From positions 28,068 to 92,067 of the forward strand of contig JAIBAN010000019.1 of the NCBI GenBank assembly GCA_019695185.1: a stretch of 64,000 nucleotides of DNA. The letters run 5' to 3'. Source of the stretch: Blastocatellia bacterium. GTDB lineage: Bacteria > Acidobacteriota > Blastocatellia > Chloracidobacteriales > Chloracidobacteriaceae. This document shows positions 24,827-33,313 of this stretch, in pieces. The notes beneath the pieces were generated by a model. The model made no database searches. It was not told the origin of the DNA and saw only the letters and a program-made list of their open reading frames with translations. The position numbers and the translations under genes are program-made. Every line of letters begins with the position of its first letter. The first letter of the stretch is position 1.

Positions 24827-25370
24827 GAACCGCGTACCCAAAGCTGTCTGACCCGACTTGGAGCGTCAGGGCAAAGAACCTGATTTGGTGCCGGGCGGCG
24901 ACTTCGATTTGTCGTAAAACCCCATCTAATGAACCCTTTGAGCTGAAAGCCTCCTTGGGCGAAAATCGTACTTTCAAAGATTCTGTCACTCCGGCGGATT
25001 TCACTGTTACGTCCAGAAAACTCCAGTCCGTGCGAACCACATCCGGCAACGGGTAGGCCGTGATTTCAACGCCGTAATGACGGACCGCCAAAGAAACTGC
25101 TTCAATTGCTTCATCAATGGTGGCCCGCCAGTCCACCAGAATACCGGAAGGAGATTCCAGTATTCGATTCGTGAGTGCCTGTAACAGACGTTGTTGCCTG
25201 GTCGGCTCCGGGAAATGGCTTTCAAAGCGGTTGGCTTCAGGGCGCAATTGCCTGAGAACCCAGCGAAAAAGAGTTGGTCTGGGGCGGCGTTCCAGGAGGG
25301 TGAAGGCTTGGGCCGCCGGTTCTGATTCAAGGAAAAATGTAAGCAGCTTCCGGGCCTGTTCCAAATTCAT
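24735..25370 (-). CDS. Hypothetical cytosolic protein
   Basis: The 211-residue product has no signal peptide and no membrane segment. The N-terminal half is helical and Arg/Leu-rich; the C-terminal half alternates beta-like segments (WSFLDVTVKSAGVTESLKVR, RFFALTLQV, FGYAVLKPEQW). I do not recognise the family. It is transcribed divergently from the cyanophycinase gene with a 280-nt gap, and its 3' end overlaps the possible zinc-ribbon gene by 92 nt. Confidence 0.6.
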   Translation of the reverse strand: MNLEQARKLLTFFLESEPAAQAFTLLERRPRPTLFRWVLRQLRPEANRFESHFPEPTRQQRLLQALTNRILESPSGILVDWRATIDEAIEAVSLAVRHYGVEITAYPLPDVVRTDWSFLDVTVKSAGVTESLKVRFSPKEAFSSKGSLDGVLRQIEVAARHQIRFFALTLQVGSDSFGYAVLKPEQWKQVQELLGKEFDEVFLALMPPNRE

Positions 25371-25473
25371 AGGGAACCCATCCTGATTTTATTTTCAGTC
25401 GCAAATGGCAAACCGGAAATGGCACATGTTCTCATTTTTCCGCCTTGACAGCGGTTGAGAAATCTCGTAATTT

Positions 25474-25539
25474 TGTAATGTTCATTACGAAAAATAATCA
25501 TTCTGTAATAAATAATCCCTCTGCTTGATCCACATTACA
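25474..25539. promoter_or_regulatory. Palindromic operator candidate upstream of cyanophycinase
   Basis: GTAATGTTCATTAC (25475-25488) is a perfect inverted repeat with 6-bp arms in an AT-rich patch, with flanking TT/AA extending the symmetry. The half-site recurs as CTGTAATA (25503-25510) and, inverted, as ACATTACA (25532-25539). The spacing and repetition suggest a cooperative regulator binding between the divergent hypothetical and cyanophycinase genes. The regulator is unknown. Confidence 0.45.
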
Positions 25540-25650
25540 TCGCTTTTCGCGTAGCCGGAACGTTCCGGCAGTGCGCTCCAGTCTCGCCAAATCCAAGCCA
25601 GTTGCGGGGATTCTTCGCAGGCAGGCGTTTCCCCTTGGGACAGGTGTGTC

Positions 25651-27546
25651 ATGAAAAAGCTCACAGTTTTCTGTAGCGTTTTGTTGGGAATGTTGTTCTC
25701 CGTTTCAAGCACGATTTTTGCTCAGGGCACCGTGGTGGTGGCTGGTGGCGGAGCGGAAGGCGACCAGGGTGACCAAACCTCGTGGTCCTATCTGCTCTAT
25801 CGCAAGCTTATCCAAAATGGTGACACCAACGGCGATGGTATTATCAAAGTCGCCATTTTGACGGCAGATGCGCCGGGAATGCCAGCCGACGACGCCTGGT
25901 TGCCAAATTACTTTCAGTGGATTGGAACCACGTTGGGCGTCAACGTGCAGGCTGCCAATTATTTTGTTCGGTCCGCCAACGACGCCAACTCGGCTTCAGT
26001 CGTGGGCGGAGTGGCTGGCTGCGACGTGGTGTTTATCAAGGGCGGCGACCAGGGAACGTACTATGACCTGTGGAACGGCACTTTGTTGGAGCAGAACATC
26101 CGGACCGTCACCAATCGCAACGGGGCCATTGGTGGCACCAGTGCCGGAGCCATGAGTCAGGCGCAGTATTGTTTCAGCGGTGGCAAAGACATGATTTCCG
26201 CTGACGTGCTGGCGGACGCCAAAACGACCATGCTGGATGATGCGAGTGTACCGGGAACGTCCGGCATTCACACGGATTTTCTGTCCTTCGTGCCCGGAGT
26301 CGTGATTGATACGCATTACACACAGCGTGCCCGCATGGGCCGGATGCTTGGCATTCTGGGCAAAGCCATCCAGGATTTTAACAACCACAACCTGTATGCG
26401 ATTGGAATCGAGCAAAAAACCGGCCTCTGGATCCAAAGTGGAATTGCCGAAGTGATTGGCAATGGTTCGGTGGACTTCATCAAAGAAAATGCCACCACCA
26501 AGTTGGTGCGGGATGCGGGAAAACCGCTTTTTTACAGCGGGCTGACACTCGACCGGCTGACACATGGCTGGAAGTACAATCTGACAACCCGCACGCCGGT
26601 GACCTCTCCATTGCCTGCCGGAGTCACAACCGTGACCTATGCGGAGGGCACGACTGCCAATGCCGGTGCTTTGACGATTGCAGGAGCAACGGAAACCGAT
26701 AAAACCAAATTTGAAAAGGTGGCCACCTACTACCCGACGGATTACTCGATTGCCATCACTTCGGCTTCAACTTTCATTCGCAACGCCATCGGCTTTACCG
26801 ATGCCGGAAACAGCACCAACCGGCTCGACAAACAGGAAACCATCTATCGGGCGCTGTATGATTTTCCGTCCAATCTTGGCTTTCTGGTTTATTCGGGCGC
26901 AACCGTCAGCCGTGCTTCAGACAGTGCCAATGTGGTGAGTTTTGGGGGAACCCTGGCCACGCTTGTGATTGATTGCAAAACCTCAAATTACAAAGGGTTG
27001 TCGCCGTTCACATCAAATTATGCAACCACCGGCGGCACCCTCAAAGCAGCGGCGTTCACCAATGCGACGGTGCATGTGTTGGCTGAATCCGGTTCGCGGG
27101 CGACGTATCTCAATACTGTGACCCATGCTTTGACCAGCAGCACCGGCGGAACCGGCGGCGGTGGTGGAACCGGCTCCAGCATCACCGAGATTGAATCAAA
27201 CAACTCGCGCAGTGCCCCGCAGGATGTGACAAATGCCGCGTTCCCGTTGACCATCACCGGGCAGGTTGGTTCCTCAACCGACCGGGATTACTTCAAATTC
27301 ACCTTGGCCGCCGGACAATCGGTCACCATTAACCTGACGGTTCCTTCCACCAGGGATTATGACCTTTATTTGTTGAGCACCAGCGGATATGTCGAAGCCC
27401 GTTCCACCAACAACGGGAAGGGCATCAGCGAATCCATTACCTTTACCAACACCAGTTCGGGAACAAACACGTACTTTGCCGAAGTTGAAGGCTACAGCGG
27501 CGCTTTCAGCACTTCAGCGAACTACACCCTGGTGATTGCAAAATAG
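25651..27546 (+). CDS. Secreted cyanophycinase (S51) with C-terminal PPC domain
   Basis: The 631-residue protein has a signal peptide (about 1-25), a peptidase S51 domain with the nucleophile Ser164 in GGTSAGAM, and DTHYTQRARMGRM as in cyanophycinases; these release beta-Asp-Arg dipeptides from cyanophycin. A beta-rich middle region (about 330-500), a Gly/Thr linker (TGGTGGGGGTGSS), and a bacterial pre-peptidase C-terminal domain (about 510-631; DRDYFKFTLAAGQSVTINL) follow. PPC domains are typical of secreted hydrolases, so it probably degrades external cyanophycin or related isopeptides. No cyanophycin synthetase is in the window. Confidence 0.88.
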   Translation: MKKLTVFCSVLLGMLFSVSSTIFAQGTVVVAGGGAEGDQGDQTSWSYLLYRKLIQNGDTNGDGIIKVAILTADAPGMPADDAWLPNYFQWIGTTLGVNVQAANYFVRSANDANSASVVGGVAGCDVVFIKGGDQGTYYDLWNGTLLEQNIRTVTNRNGAIGGTSAGAMSQAQYCFSGGKDMISADVLADAKTTMLDDASVPGTSGIHTDFLSFVPGVVIDTHYTQRARMGRMLGILGKAIQDFNNHNLYAIGIEQKTGLWIQSGIAEVIGNGSVDFIKENATTKLVRDAGKPLFYSGLTLDRLTHGWKYNLTTRTPVTSPLPAGVTTVTYAEGTTANAGALTIAGATETDKTKFEKVATYYPTDYSIAITSASTFIRNAIGFTDAGNSTNRLDKQETIYRALYDFPSNLGFLVYSGATVSRASDSANVVSFGGTLATLVIDCKTSNYKGLSPFTSNYATTGGTLKAAAFTNATVHVLAESGSRATYLNTVTHALTSSTGGTGGGGGTGSSITEIESNNSRSAPQDVTNAAFPLTITGQVGSSTDRDYFKFTLAAGQSVTINLTVPSTRDYDLYLLSTSGYVEARSTNNGKGISESITFTNTSSGTNTYFAEVEGYSGAFSTSANYTLVIAK

Positions 27547-27566
27547 GGTTCGGGGTTCAGGGGCTT
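27547..27566. repeat. Left CCCTGAA-family arm (TTCGGGG/TTCAGGG)
   Basis: GGGTTCGGGGTTCAGGGG directly follows the cyanophycinase stop codon region. It has left-arm orientation; the matching right arm is at 28694-28720 on the other side of the next gene, so the pair brackets a whole gene. Confidence 0.7.
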
Positions 27567-27602
27567 TCTGTAGTCTTGTGGATTGGATTCAGGCTCGTAC
27601 TT

Positions 27603-28574
27603 TCAGGGAGCCTGAATCTTACATTCCAGGGCCTCAAGCAAGCGGAGTTTTTCAATCTCTGAACCCACGGATGAGCGGTTTACATCCGTTAATGGATTGA
27701 TCTCAGCCGATTCATACCTTGCTGCAATTTCACGGACCGGGTTGACAGCCTCATGTGTGCATCTTGCCCGCAGACTACCCAGTACCTGCCGTTGCAAGTC
27801 AGTGAAATCCCGGTGTGGAAGCTGAATGACCATGGAAGCCAAGCGCAAATGCTCCTCAAAATCATCTTTCAACCATACCGTTTTCCATCCACTCCATCCC
27901 CGTTGAACTCGTTCCTCAAGGGCCTCCGCCGGAAGTGCCCGCCAATAATGCAGGGTTCGGGTTTCCACCTCGACATGGAGGCCCCCAACAGGCATTTCTC
28001 CAAACCATACCAGCATTGGCTCGCGGGCTGCCTCCTGAAGAATGGGGAGTTGTGAAGGTCCGAGTCCAAGGGCCTCTTCGGAACCATAGATTTGTCCCGC
28101 CAAGCACCTGCCTTGCTGTTGGATGGTGACCAGGGTGTCATTATCGTCGGGAAACTCGGTCAAGATCATGAACCCGCTTTGACTGGTTGATTTCACTAAA
28201 AAAAGTTCTTCCGGAATTCCCACATAGGCCCCAATTTCAACAATTCCTCCGGTTGCCCAGCGGATTGACCAATCAGGCCATTGATTTTTCATCAAATTGA
28301 GAAAGGCCCGGCGCAAGGGAATGTCGTACTTGATGTCTTCACCGCCATACCAGAGCAGTATTTTTCTATCTTCATCGAGCACGACCGCCCCTTCGCACCA
28401 GACTTCATCCAGCCAGTCTTGGTGATTGGGTAAGGGTTTGCGCTGTTCGATAAATTTCCGGGCCAGCCGGGGTCCCCAGAAAAGCTCGATATCAAGGCGG
28501 TTGGCACACCAGTGGTCATAGTAAAGGTGCCAATTGTGCTGCTGGACAATCACCAGATTTGCCCGTTGTCCCAT
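27603..28574 (-). CDS. Conserved hypothetical protein (MGQRANLV start)
   Basis: The 323-residue cytosolic protein begins MGQRANLVIVQQ and has an aromatic-rich N-terminal part (WHLYYDHWCANRLD, LFWGPRLARKFIEQ). I recall similar starts in uncharacterised proteins of other phyla but know no function. The middle is beta-rich with WYGGEDIKYDIPLRRAFL and WSIRWATGGIVEIGAYVG; the C-terminus is helical. The internal ATG at 28574 is preferred over an upstream in-frame start because AGGGAAAAG lies before it. CCCTGAA-family arrays in opposite orientation flank the gene. Confidence 0.65.
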   Translation of the reverse strand: MGQRANLVIVQQHNWHLYYDHWCANRLDIELFWGPRLARKFIEQRKPLPNHQDWLDEVWCEGAVVLDEDRKILLWYGGEDIKYDIPLRRAFLNLMKNQWPDWSIRWATGGIVEIGAYVGIPEELFLVKSTSQSGFMILTEFPDDNDTLVTIQQQGRCLAGQIYGSEEALGLGPSQLPILQEAAREPMLVWFGEMPVGGLHVEVETRTLHYWRALPAEALEERVQRGWSGWKTVWLKDDFEEHLRLASMVIQLPHRDFTDLQRQVLGSLRARCTHEAVNPVREIAARYESAEINPLTDVNRSSVGSEIEKLRLLEALECKIQAP

Positions 28575-28693
28575 GGTTTTCTTTTCCCTGGAATGTTCCT
28601 CGATGGTTTCCCAAAGAACGGAACAAAGCCTCAAAATTGTCTCCCTTCAAAGCAAAAGCAAGCCACAAGTCCATCCTTATGTGGACCAAAATA

Positions 28694-28720
28694 GACCCTG
28701 AACCCTGAACCCTGAACCCT
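28694..28720. repeat. Right CCCTGAA arm
   Basis: Nearly four CCCTGAA copies lie between the start of the MGQRANLV gene and the end of the subtilase gene. Together with 27547-27566 they form an inverted pair about 1.1 kb apart. Confidence 0.85.
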
Positions 28721-30185
28721 ATGAAAAATTAAGTACCGAATTAAACCCGCCGTAGCCATCCGTCTCTTTCAATCCGTTGCTGGGGTCTTCCAGCCAGCGG
28801 TTTCCGTCCAGCACAATTTTGTAGCGGTGTTTTCCTGAAGGCGGGACATCAATTTCGGCTTTCCAAACCCCTGTTTCGGTAAAGGCAAAGGGCGTGGCAG
28901 TGGCATTCCACTGGTTGAAATCCCCGGCCAGATGCACCGTTTTGGCCAGTTTGTCGTGAAAGAAGAAAATCAGTTTGTCCTCTTCAACGCGGGGCGGCAG
29001 GAAGAAATCATCGCCAATCGTATACTGCGCCTGTTTGGCCACATTCACCGCCCGCTGGACGTTGATAACTCCGTAACCCTGCCGAATCACTGATTTACCT
29101 GGAATTCGGTCCGCTGTTGAAATCAGAATATGCTTGATGGCTCCCGGTGTCAGTTTGGGATTGGCTTCGAGCATTTGGGCAATGACGGAACAGACAATCG
29201 GAGCCGCAAACGACGTGCCGTCCACGTGCTGGTAATGTGCTGAAGTCAATTTGTTGGCTTTCAGTTGGGCGTCAATCGCCGCCCGGATTTCCGGAATCGG
29301 TTTCTGATGGAGGGTGGCAGGCAATTCCGCTTCCTTGGCACGTTCGCGTACAAGGTCTTTCAAAATGAAGTCGGGCGAGGAATCAAGCTCGGCCAGGGTT
29401 TCAGCCTTTTTGTAGAGCGGGGTGTTGGGCAAAATCGGAGCCGCCACCCAAATTGCCGGAGCCACAATTTCCGGTTTGACAATGCCATCCACGGTCTGGC
29501 CGTAGTTGGAATGGTACAAATCAAGCCGCCGGTTGCGGAACCGGTTTTTGTCGTCATAGCCGCCTACGGTAATGACGGACGGGGCATTGGCCGGCGGTAC
29601 CGTGAAATGGTCCGGTGAATCCCCGGAATTGCCGGCGGCAACCACAATGACCAGGCCCAGTTTGACCGCTTCTTCGGCAGCCAAATCCACAATGTTTTCC
29701 TTGTAAGAGACATCTGCATCACCACCCAGCGAGATATTGACGATGCGGATGTTGTATTTCTCGCGGTTTTCAATTACCCAGCGCAGGCCGCGTTCGATGT
29801 TGGGCTCGGTAATCCGGCCCTTCTCACTGACTTTGACCAGAACGACATCCGCATTTGAAGCAATTCCCCGATAGGTTCCATCTCCGTAATATCCGTTTCC
29901 CGCAGCACTGACCGAGGTTTGGGTGCCGTGCCAGGCAAGCCCTTCCGGTTCTTTGTCCGGGTCGAGCGTGGCTGCCGGGTCGGCAATATCCACAAATGCC
30001 CGAATCCGGCTTTGCGGCATGGTCAGGTCCGGGTGTGGATAAAATCCCGAATCAAGAAAGGCAATCGTGACACCCTTGCCGGTCAGTTCAGGCAAGGCTT
30101 CCAGCCGGACCGGCGTCGGCAGGACGGCGAAGCGGTTCGGTGCGTGCGAATGGTTGTGATTTTCGGGTTTCAGCGATGTGTACAT
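28719..30185 (-). CDS. Subtilisin-like serine protease with C-terminal glycogen-binding-like domain
   Basis: The 488-residue S8 peptidase has the catalytic triad Asp45 (AFLDSG), His86 (WHGTQTS) and Ser325 (DGTSFAAP). An insertion of about 65 residues with a Glu/Lys-rich helix lies before the Ser motif. The C-terminal region (about 405-488; TVHLAGDFNQWNATATPF, HRYKIVLDGNRWLEDPSN) matches the AMPK-beta/CBM48 early-set fold, which binds alpha-glucans. There is no signal peptide or propeptide, so it appears to be intracellular or exported by another route. The combination is unusual. Confidence 0.88.
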   Translation of the reverse strand: MYTSLKPENHNHSHAPNRFAVLPTPVRLEALPELTGKGVTIAFLDSGFYPHPDLTMPQSRIRAFVDIADPAATLDPDKEPEGLAWHGTQTSVSAAGNGYYGDGTYRGIASNADVVLVKVSEKGRITEPNIERGLRWVIENREKYNIRIVNISLGGDADVSYKENIVDLAAEEAVKLGLVIVVAAGNSGDSPDHFTVPPANAPSVITVGGYDDKNRFRNRRLDLYHSNYGQTVDGIVKPEIVAPAIWVAAPILPNTPLYKKAETLAELDSSPDFILKDLVRERAKEAELPATLHQKPIPEIRAAIDAQLKANKLTSAHYQHVDGTSFAAPIVCSVIAQMLEANPKLTPGAIKHILISTADRIPGKSVIRQGYGVINVQRAVNVAKQAQYTIGDDFFLPPRVEEDKLIFFFHDKLAKTVHLAGDFNQWNATATPFAFTETGVWKAEIDVPPSGKHRYKIVLDGNRWLEDPSNGLKETDGYGGFNSVLNFS

Positions 30186-30242
30186 GGTGAGTCCTCAAGG
30201 AAAAATTTTGCGGATTGTGCCAAGGTTTCCAAAAAAAGTATA

Positions 30243-30271
30243 TTGACAAAACCGAAGTGGTTGCCTATATT
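30243..30271 (+). promoter_or_regulatory. Sigma70-type promoter of tRNA-Asn
   Basis: A perfect -35 TTGACA (30243-30248), a 17-nt spacer and a -10 TATATT (30266-30271) lie 44 nt upstream of the tRNA. This is the clearest promoter in the window and shows the organism uses standard housekeeping hexamers. Confidence 0.85.
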
Positions 30272-30315
30272 CGCGGTTCGTTTCGGGCGAAGCATCACCC
30301 CAAACCCAATTTTAT

Positions 30316-30391
<76 letters not shown>

Positions 30392-30400
30392 CACTTCAAA

Positions 30401-30438
30401 CAGAAAAGGGACGCAGATTGCGTCCCTTTTCTGTTTTT
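30401..30438 (+). terminator. Rho-independent terminator after tRNA-Asn
   Basis: A perfect 15-bp stem (CAGAAAAGGGACGCA, 30401-30415, with its complement at 30419-30433) closes a 3-nt loop and is followed by TTTTT. It ends the tRNA transcript and also lies just beyond the 3' end of the minus-strand M16 gene. Confidence 0.95.
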
Positions 30439-30455
30439 GCAGGTGACCGGGATTT

Positions 30456-33302
30456 TTACTTGGTGGTGCTCCGGACCACGCCGCGTCCGGAAGGGGAGCG
30501 AACGATGGACGGAAGTGCTCCGTTTCCGGCGTCCCTGCCAATCCGTAAGGTATCATCAATGTTTTGTTCAACTTGTGCTGCCGGCAAGCCCAAAAATGCA
30601 TACCTGGCATAAGTGCGCATCCGTCCCTGAAACGACTCGATGTCACCGGCAGTATAAGTTGCGGCTCGCCGACAGGCCCCACGCCATTCCTCTTCATCCA
30701 TCGGTTTTTGTTCCAGGCTTTTAACGGAGGTTTCAAGCAGGGTTTTCAACCGGGCTTCGTCGCCTGCCGTGCCCCCAACTGAAATGGAAAAAATGCTGAA
30801 CTGCAACCGGGGTTGGTACCGGCCTTCAAAGAAGGTCGGCCCCGTCGCCGTGCCCTCAGCCGTCTGGGCCAGCCGGGTGGTCAGCACCTCTGCCAGCGCC
30901 CGCCATTCAGGCGGCGTTGCGTTGCGTCCGGCGGGAGCCGTCCACATCCAGGTCACATAGCTGAGCGGGCGGGCGGTGGTGCCTGACAGTTCCGCCGGTT
31001 GGGTTGCCGGGTCTGCCGCCCGCACTTTGATGGCCCGGTCGGTTTCATTGCGCACGAACCCATTTGACAGGACCCGGCTGACCAGGGCGGAGCCTTCGGT
31101 GTCACCCACAATCACAGCCAGGGGAAATTGACGTTTGACGGTTCGTTCATGCCATTTTTGGAGGTCGGTTTCGGTCAGTTTGGCAATTCCGGCGGCCAAC
31201 CCCAGTTTAGGGAGTCCATAGGTATGCTGCGGAAAAAGGCTTTTGGCTGCCAACTCGAAAGACTGTTCGGCTCCGGCATCACGGGCGGCCAGTTGGTCGG
31301 CCAAGAGGCGGTCACGTTCCCGTTTGACGGCATCTTTGTCAAAAGCCGGGTTTTCCAGCATATCAATCAACCGGCGCAGTCCGTCTTCACCGTTGCGGGA
31401 GAGAATTTCGAGTTCCAGGCCAAAGAAATCAGCCTCATTCACCACCCGGATTTCTCCGCCCAATTGTTCCATCTCGGCAGCCAGCGTATCGCCCGGCTGT
31501 TTGGCTGTACCGCGCAACATGGTGCGCAACATCAGTTCAGTGATGCCGCTGGTGGTTTCATCTTCAACCGTGCTGCCGCCCTGGAAATAAAGTCCCACTG
31601 TCAGCAGGGGGCGGGTTGGGTCAGCCCGGACAAAAGCTTTTGGCCCCCGCAGGGTTGAATAGTCTTTGACCGGTTCCGGTTGGGCCATGACAATGAACTT
31701 GCCCACGTCCTGCTGCACTTCGCGGATGGCTCCATGCTTTAACACCGGGAAAGACTGTTTGGCATCGCGGACCGCATCGGAAGGGATTTCAAGCTGGGTG
31801 GTCAGTGGAACCAACAGCCCTACGGTTTCAGCATATTTTTCCGGGGTGAAAGTGCGCGGTGGGGCACTGGGTGATTGGTATTCGTGAACTGATAATTTGG
31901 ACACAACCAGATATTTGGCGGCCAGAGTCTGAATTTGTTCGGGGGTGACTTGCCGAAGGCGGCTGAGGTAGGTGCTCCAGGCTTTGAATCCGGCAGCCGT
32001 TTCCGTCCGGGCCAGCACCCGGGCTTGACCTTCGGTGGTTTCCGCTTCCGTGATAAAGGCTTTTTCAAGCAGGGATTTGGCCCGTTGCAATTCGCCTTCG
32101 GAGAGCCGTTCACGGCGCAGGTGCTCGACAATTTCGATGGACAGGGCTTCAGCCCGGTCAATGGATTCCGGCAAAGCCCGGATGCCAATCACAAACTGAG
32201 CCAGATTGCGCCGTGCCGTGTACTGTGCCCGAATATCGGAAACAATACCCCGTGCATCGCGCAGGTTCTGCACTAGGCGGGCTCCCCGGCCCAGTCCCAG
32301 CACGGCCCGCAGGACATCCCACACCACTGCTTCTTCGGCTGTGGCAACCGGCACGGTATAGCCCAGATGAACCCAGGAGGCGGTGGTGGCACCGCGCTCT
32401 TCCTGATACTGCAAGGCTTTTTGCTCAAATTCCGGCAGTTTGGCCGTGGTTGCGGCCCCCCCCCAACCGCCAAACTGCTGTTGCAATGCCTTCAAAACCA
32501 CCGGGCCAATCATGTCTCCAGTCAGGCAAATCACAGTATTGGCTGGCGTATACCGGCTGGTATGAAATTGGGTGATGGCTTCGCGTTTCAGGACCGCCAG
32601 TTGTTCCGGAGTTGCTTCCGGGCGGCCCAGCGGATGTTGCGGATAGGCCACGGAGAGCCAGCGGGAGGCGCTGAACGTTTCAGCCGCTTCGCTTTGGGCG
32701 GCAATCGTACGCTGGGACGCCGCCATCGCTTTTTTAATGGCTTCTTCGGAAAATGCCGGATGCTGAAGGGCATCGGCAACCAGTTCAATCAAGGCAGTCG
32801 TTCCGGAAACCGGTCCGGTGAGAAAAAAACGGGTGCTGGTGGCGTCAACCTCCGTCCGAGGCAAGCCTCCTGCCGCCGCAGTCTGGCGAGCCCACAGCTC
32901 TCCCGGACGGATGGTTGTGCCACGAGTCAATGCCTCTGCCGTCACCCGTGCGGTGCCGCGCGCGGTTTCCGGTTCGTCCACTGTTCCGGCTTTGACCAAG
33001 GCCATCACCGTGACCAGCGGCGTGCTGTGTTCCTCACTGATGAGGAGGGTCAGGCCGTTTTTCAGCACGTAACGGGTCGTCAAACCAGCCTGACCTTGTT
33101 CCACCAAGGCTGCACCCGGCGGAATTTTGCCGGATGCAGGGGTGCCAGGCGGAGGCGTTCTTTCAGTCCCGGTTGCAGGTTTGGGGGTTGATTTTGGTGG
33201 AGGGGGAGGCGGGTCAGCCGGACGACCCCGCCCGCTTTGGGCCAGCACCGAAGGTACACAGAGCAATGAAAGACACACCAAATTCAACATTTTTCGCAAC
33301 AT
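30456..33302 (-). CDS. Twinned M16-family protein with degenerate zinc motifs
   Basis: The 948-residue exported protein has a signal peptide (about 1-21), a proline-rich linker and two M16 (pitrilysin-like) halves. The position of HXXEH in the first half reads GTARVTAEALTRGT (116-129) and in the second GITELMLRTMLRGT (around Glu589), so both zinc sites are lost although the flanking G...RGT frame of the motif is kept. M16 C-terminal features such as LVQNLRDARGIVSDIRAQYT remain. By analogy with bacterial M16 pairs it would be an inactive or purely binding partner. It is 11 nt downstream of an unknown anchored protein gene, probably one operon. Confidence 0.85.
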   Translation of the reverse strand: MLRKMLNLVCLSLLCVPSVLAQSGRGRPADPPPPPPKSTPKPATGTERTPPPGTPASGKIPPGAALVEQGQAGLTTRYVLKNGLTLLISEEHSTPLVTVMALVKAGTVDEPETARGTARVTAEALTRGTTIRPGELWARQTAAAGGLPRTEVDATSTRFFLTGPVSGTTALIELVADALQHPAFSEEAIKKAMAASQRTIAAQSEAAETFSASRWLSVAYPQHPLGRPEATPEQLAVLKREAITQFHTSRYTPANTVICLTGDMIGPVVLKALQQQFGGWGGAATTAKLPEFEQKALQYQEERGATTASWVHLGYTVPVATAEEAVVWDVLRAVLGLGRGARLVQNLRDARGIVSDIRAQYTARRNLAQFVIGIRALPESIDRAEALSIEIVEHLRRERLSEGELQRAKSLLEKAFITEAETTEGQARVLARTETAAGFKAWSTYLSRLRQVTPEQIQTLAAKYLVVSKLSVHEYQSPSAPPRTFTPEKYAETVGLLVPLTTQLEIPSDAVRDAKQSFPVLKHGAIREVQQDVGKFIVMAQPEPVKDYSTLRGPKAFVRADPTRPLLTVGLYFQGGSTVEDETTSGITELMLRTMLRGTAKQPGDTLAAEMEQLGGEIRVVNEADFFGLELEILSRNGEDGLRRLIDMLENPAFDKDAVKRERDRLLADQLAARDAGAEQSFELAAKSLFPQHTYGLPKLGLAAGIAKLTETDLQKWHERTVKRQFPLAVIVGDTEGSALVSRVLSNGFVRNETDRAIKVRAADPATQPAELSGTTARPLSYVTWMWTAPAGRNATPPEWRALAEVLTTRLAQTAEGTATGPTFFEGRYQPRLQFSIFSISVGGTAGDEARLKTLLETSVKSLEQKPMDEEEWRGACRRAATYTAGDIESFQGRMRTYARYAFLGLPAAQVEQNIDDTLRIGRDAGNGALPSIVRSPSGRGVVRSTTK

Positions 33303-33313
33303 AGCTCAAATTC

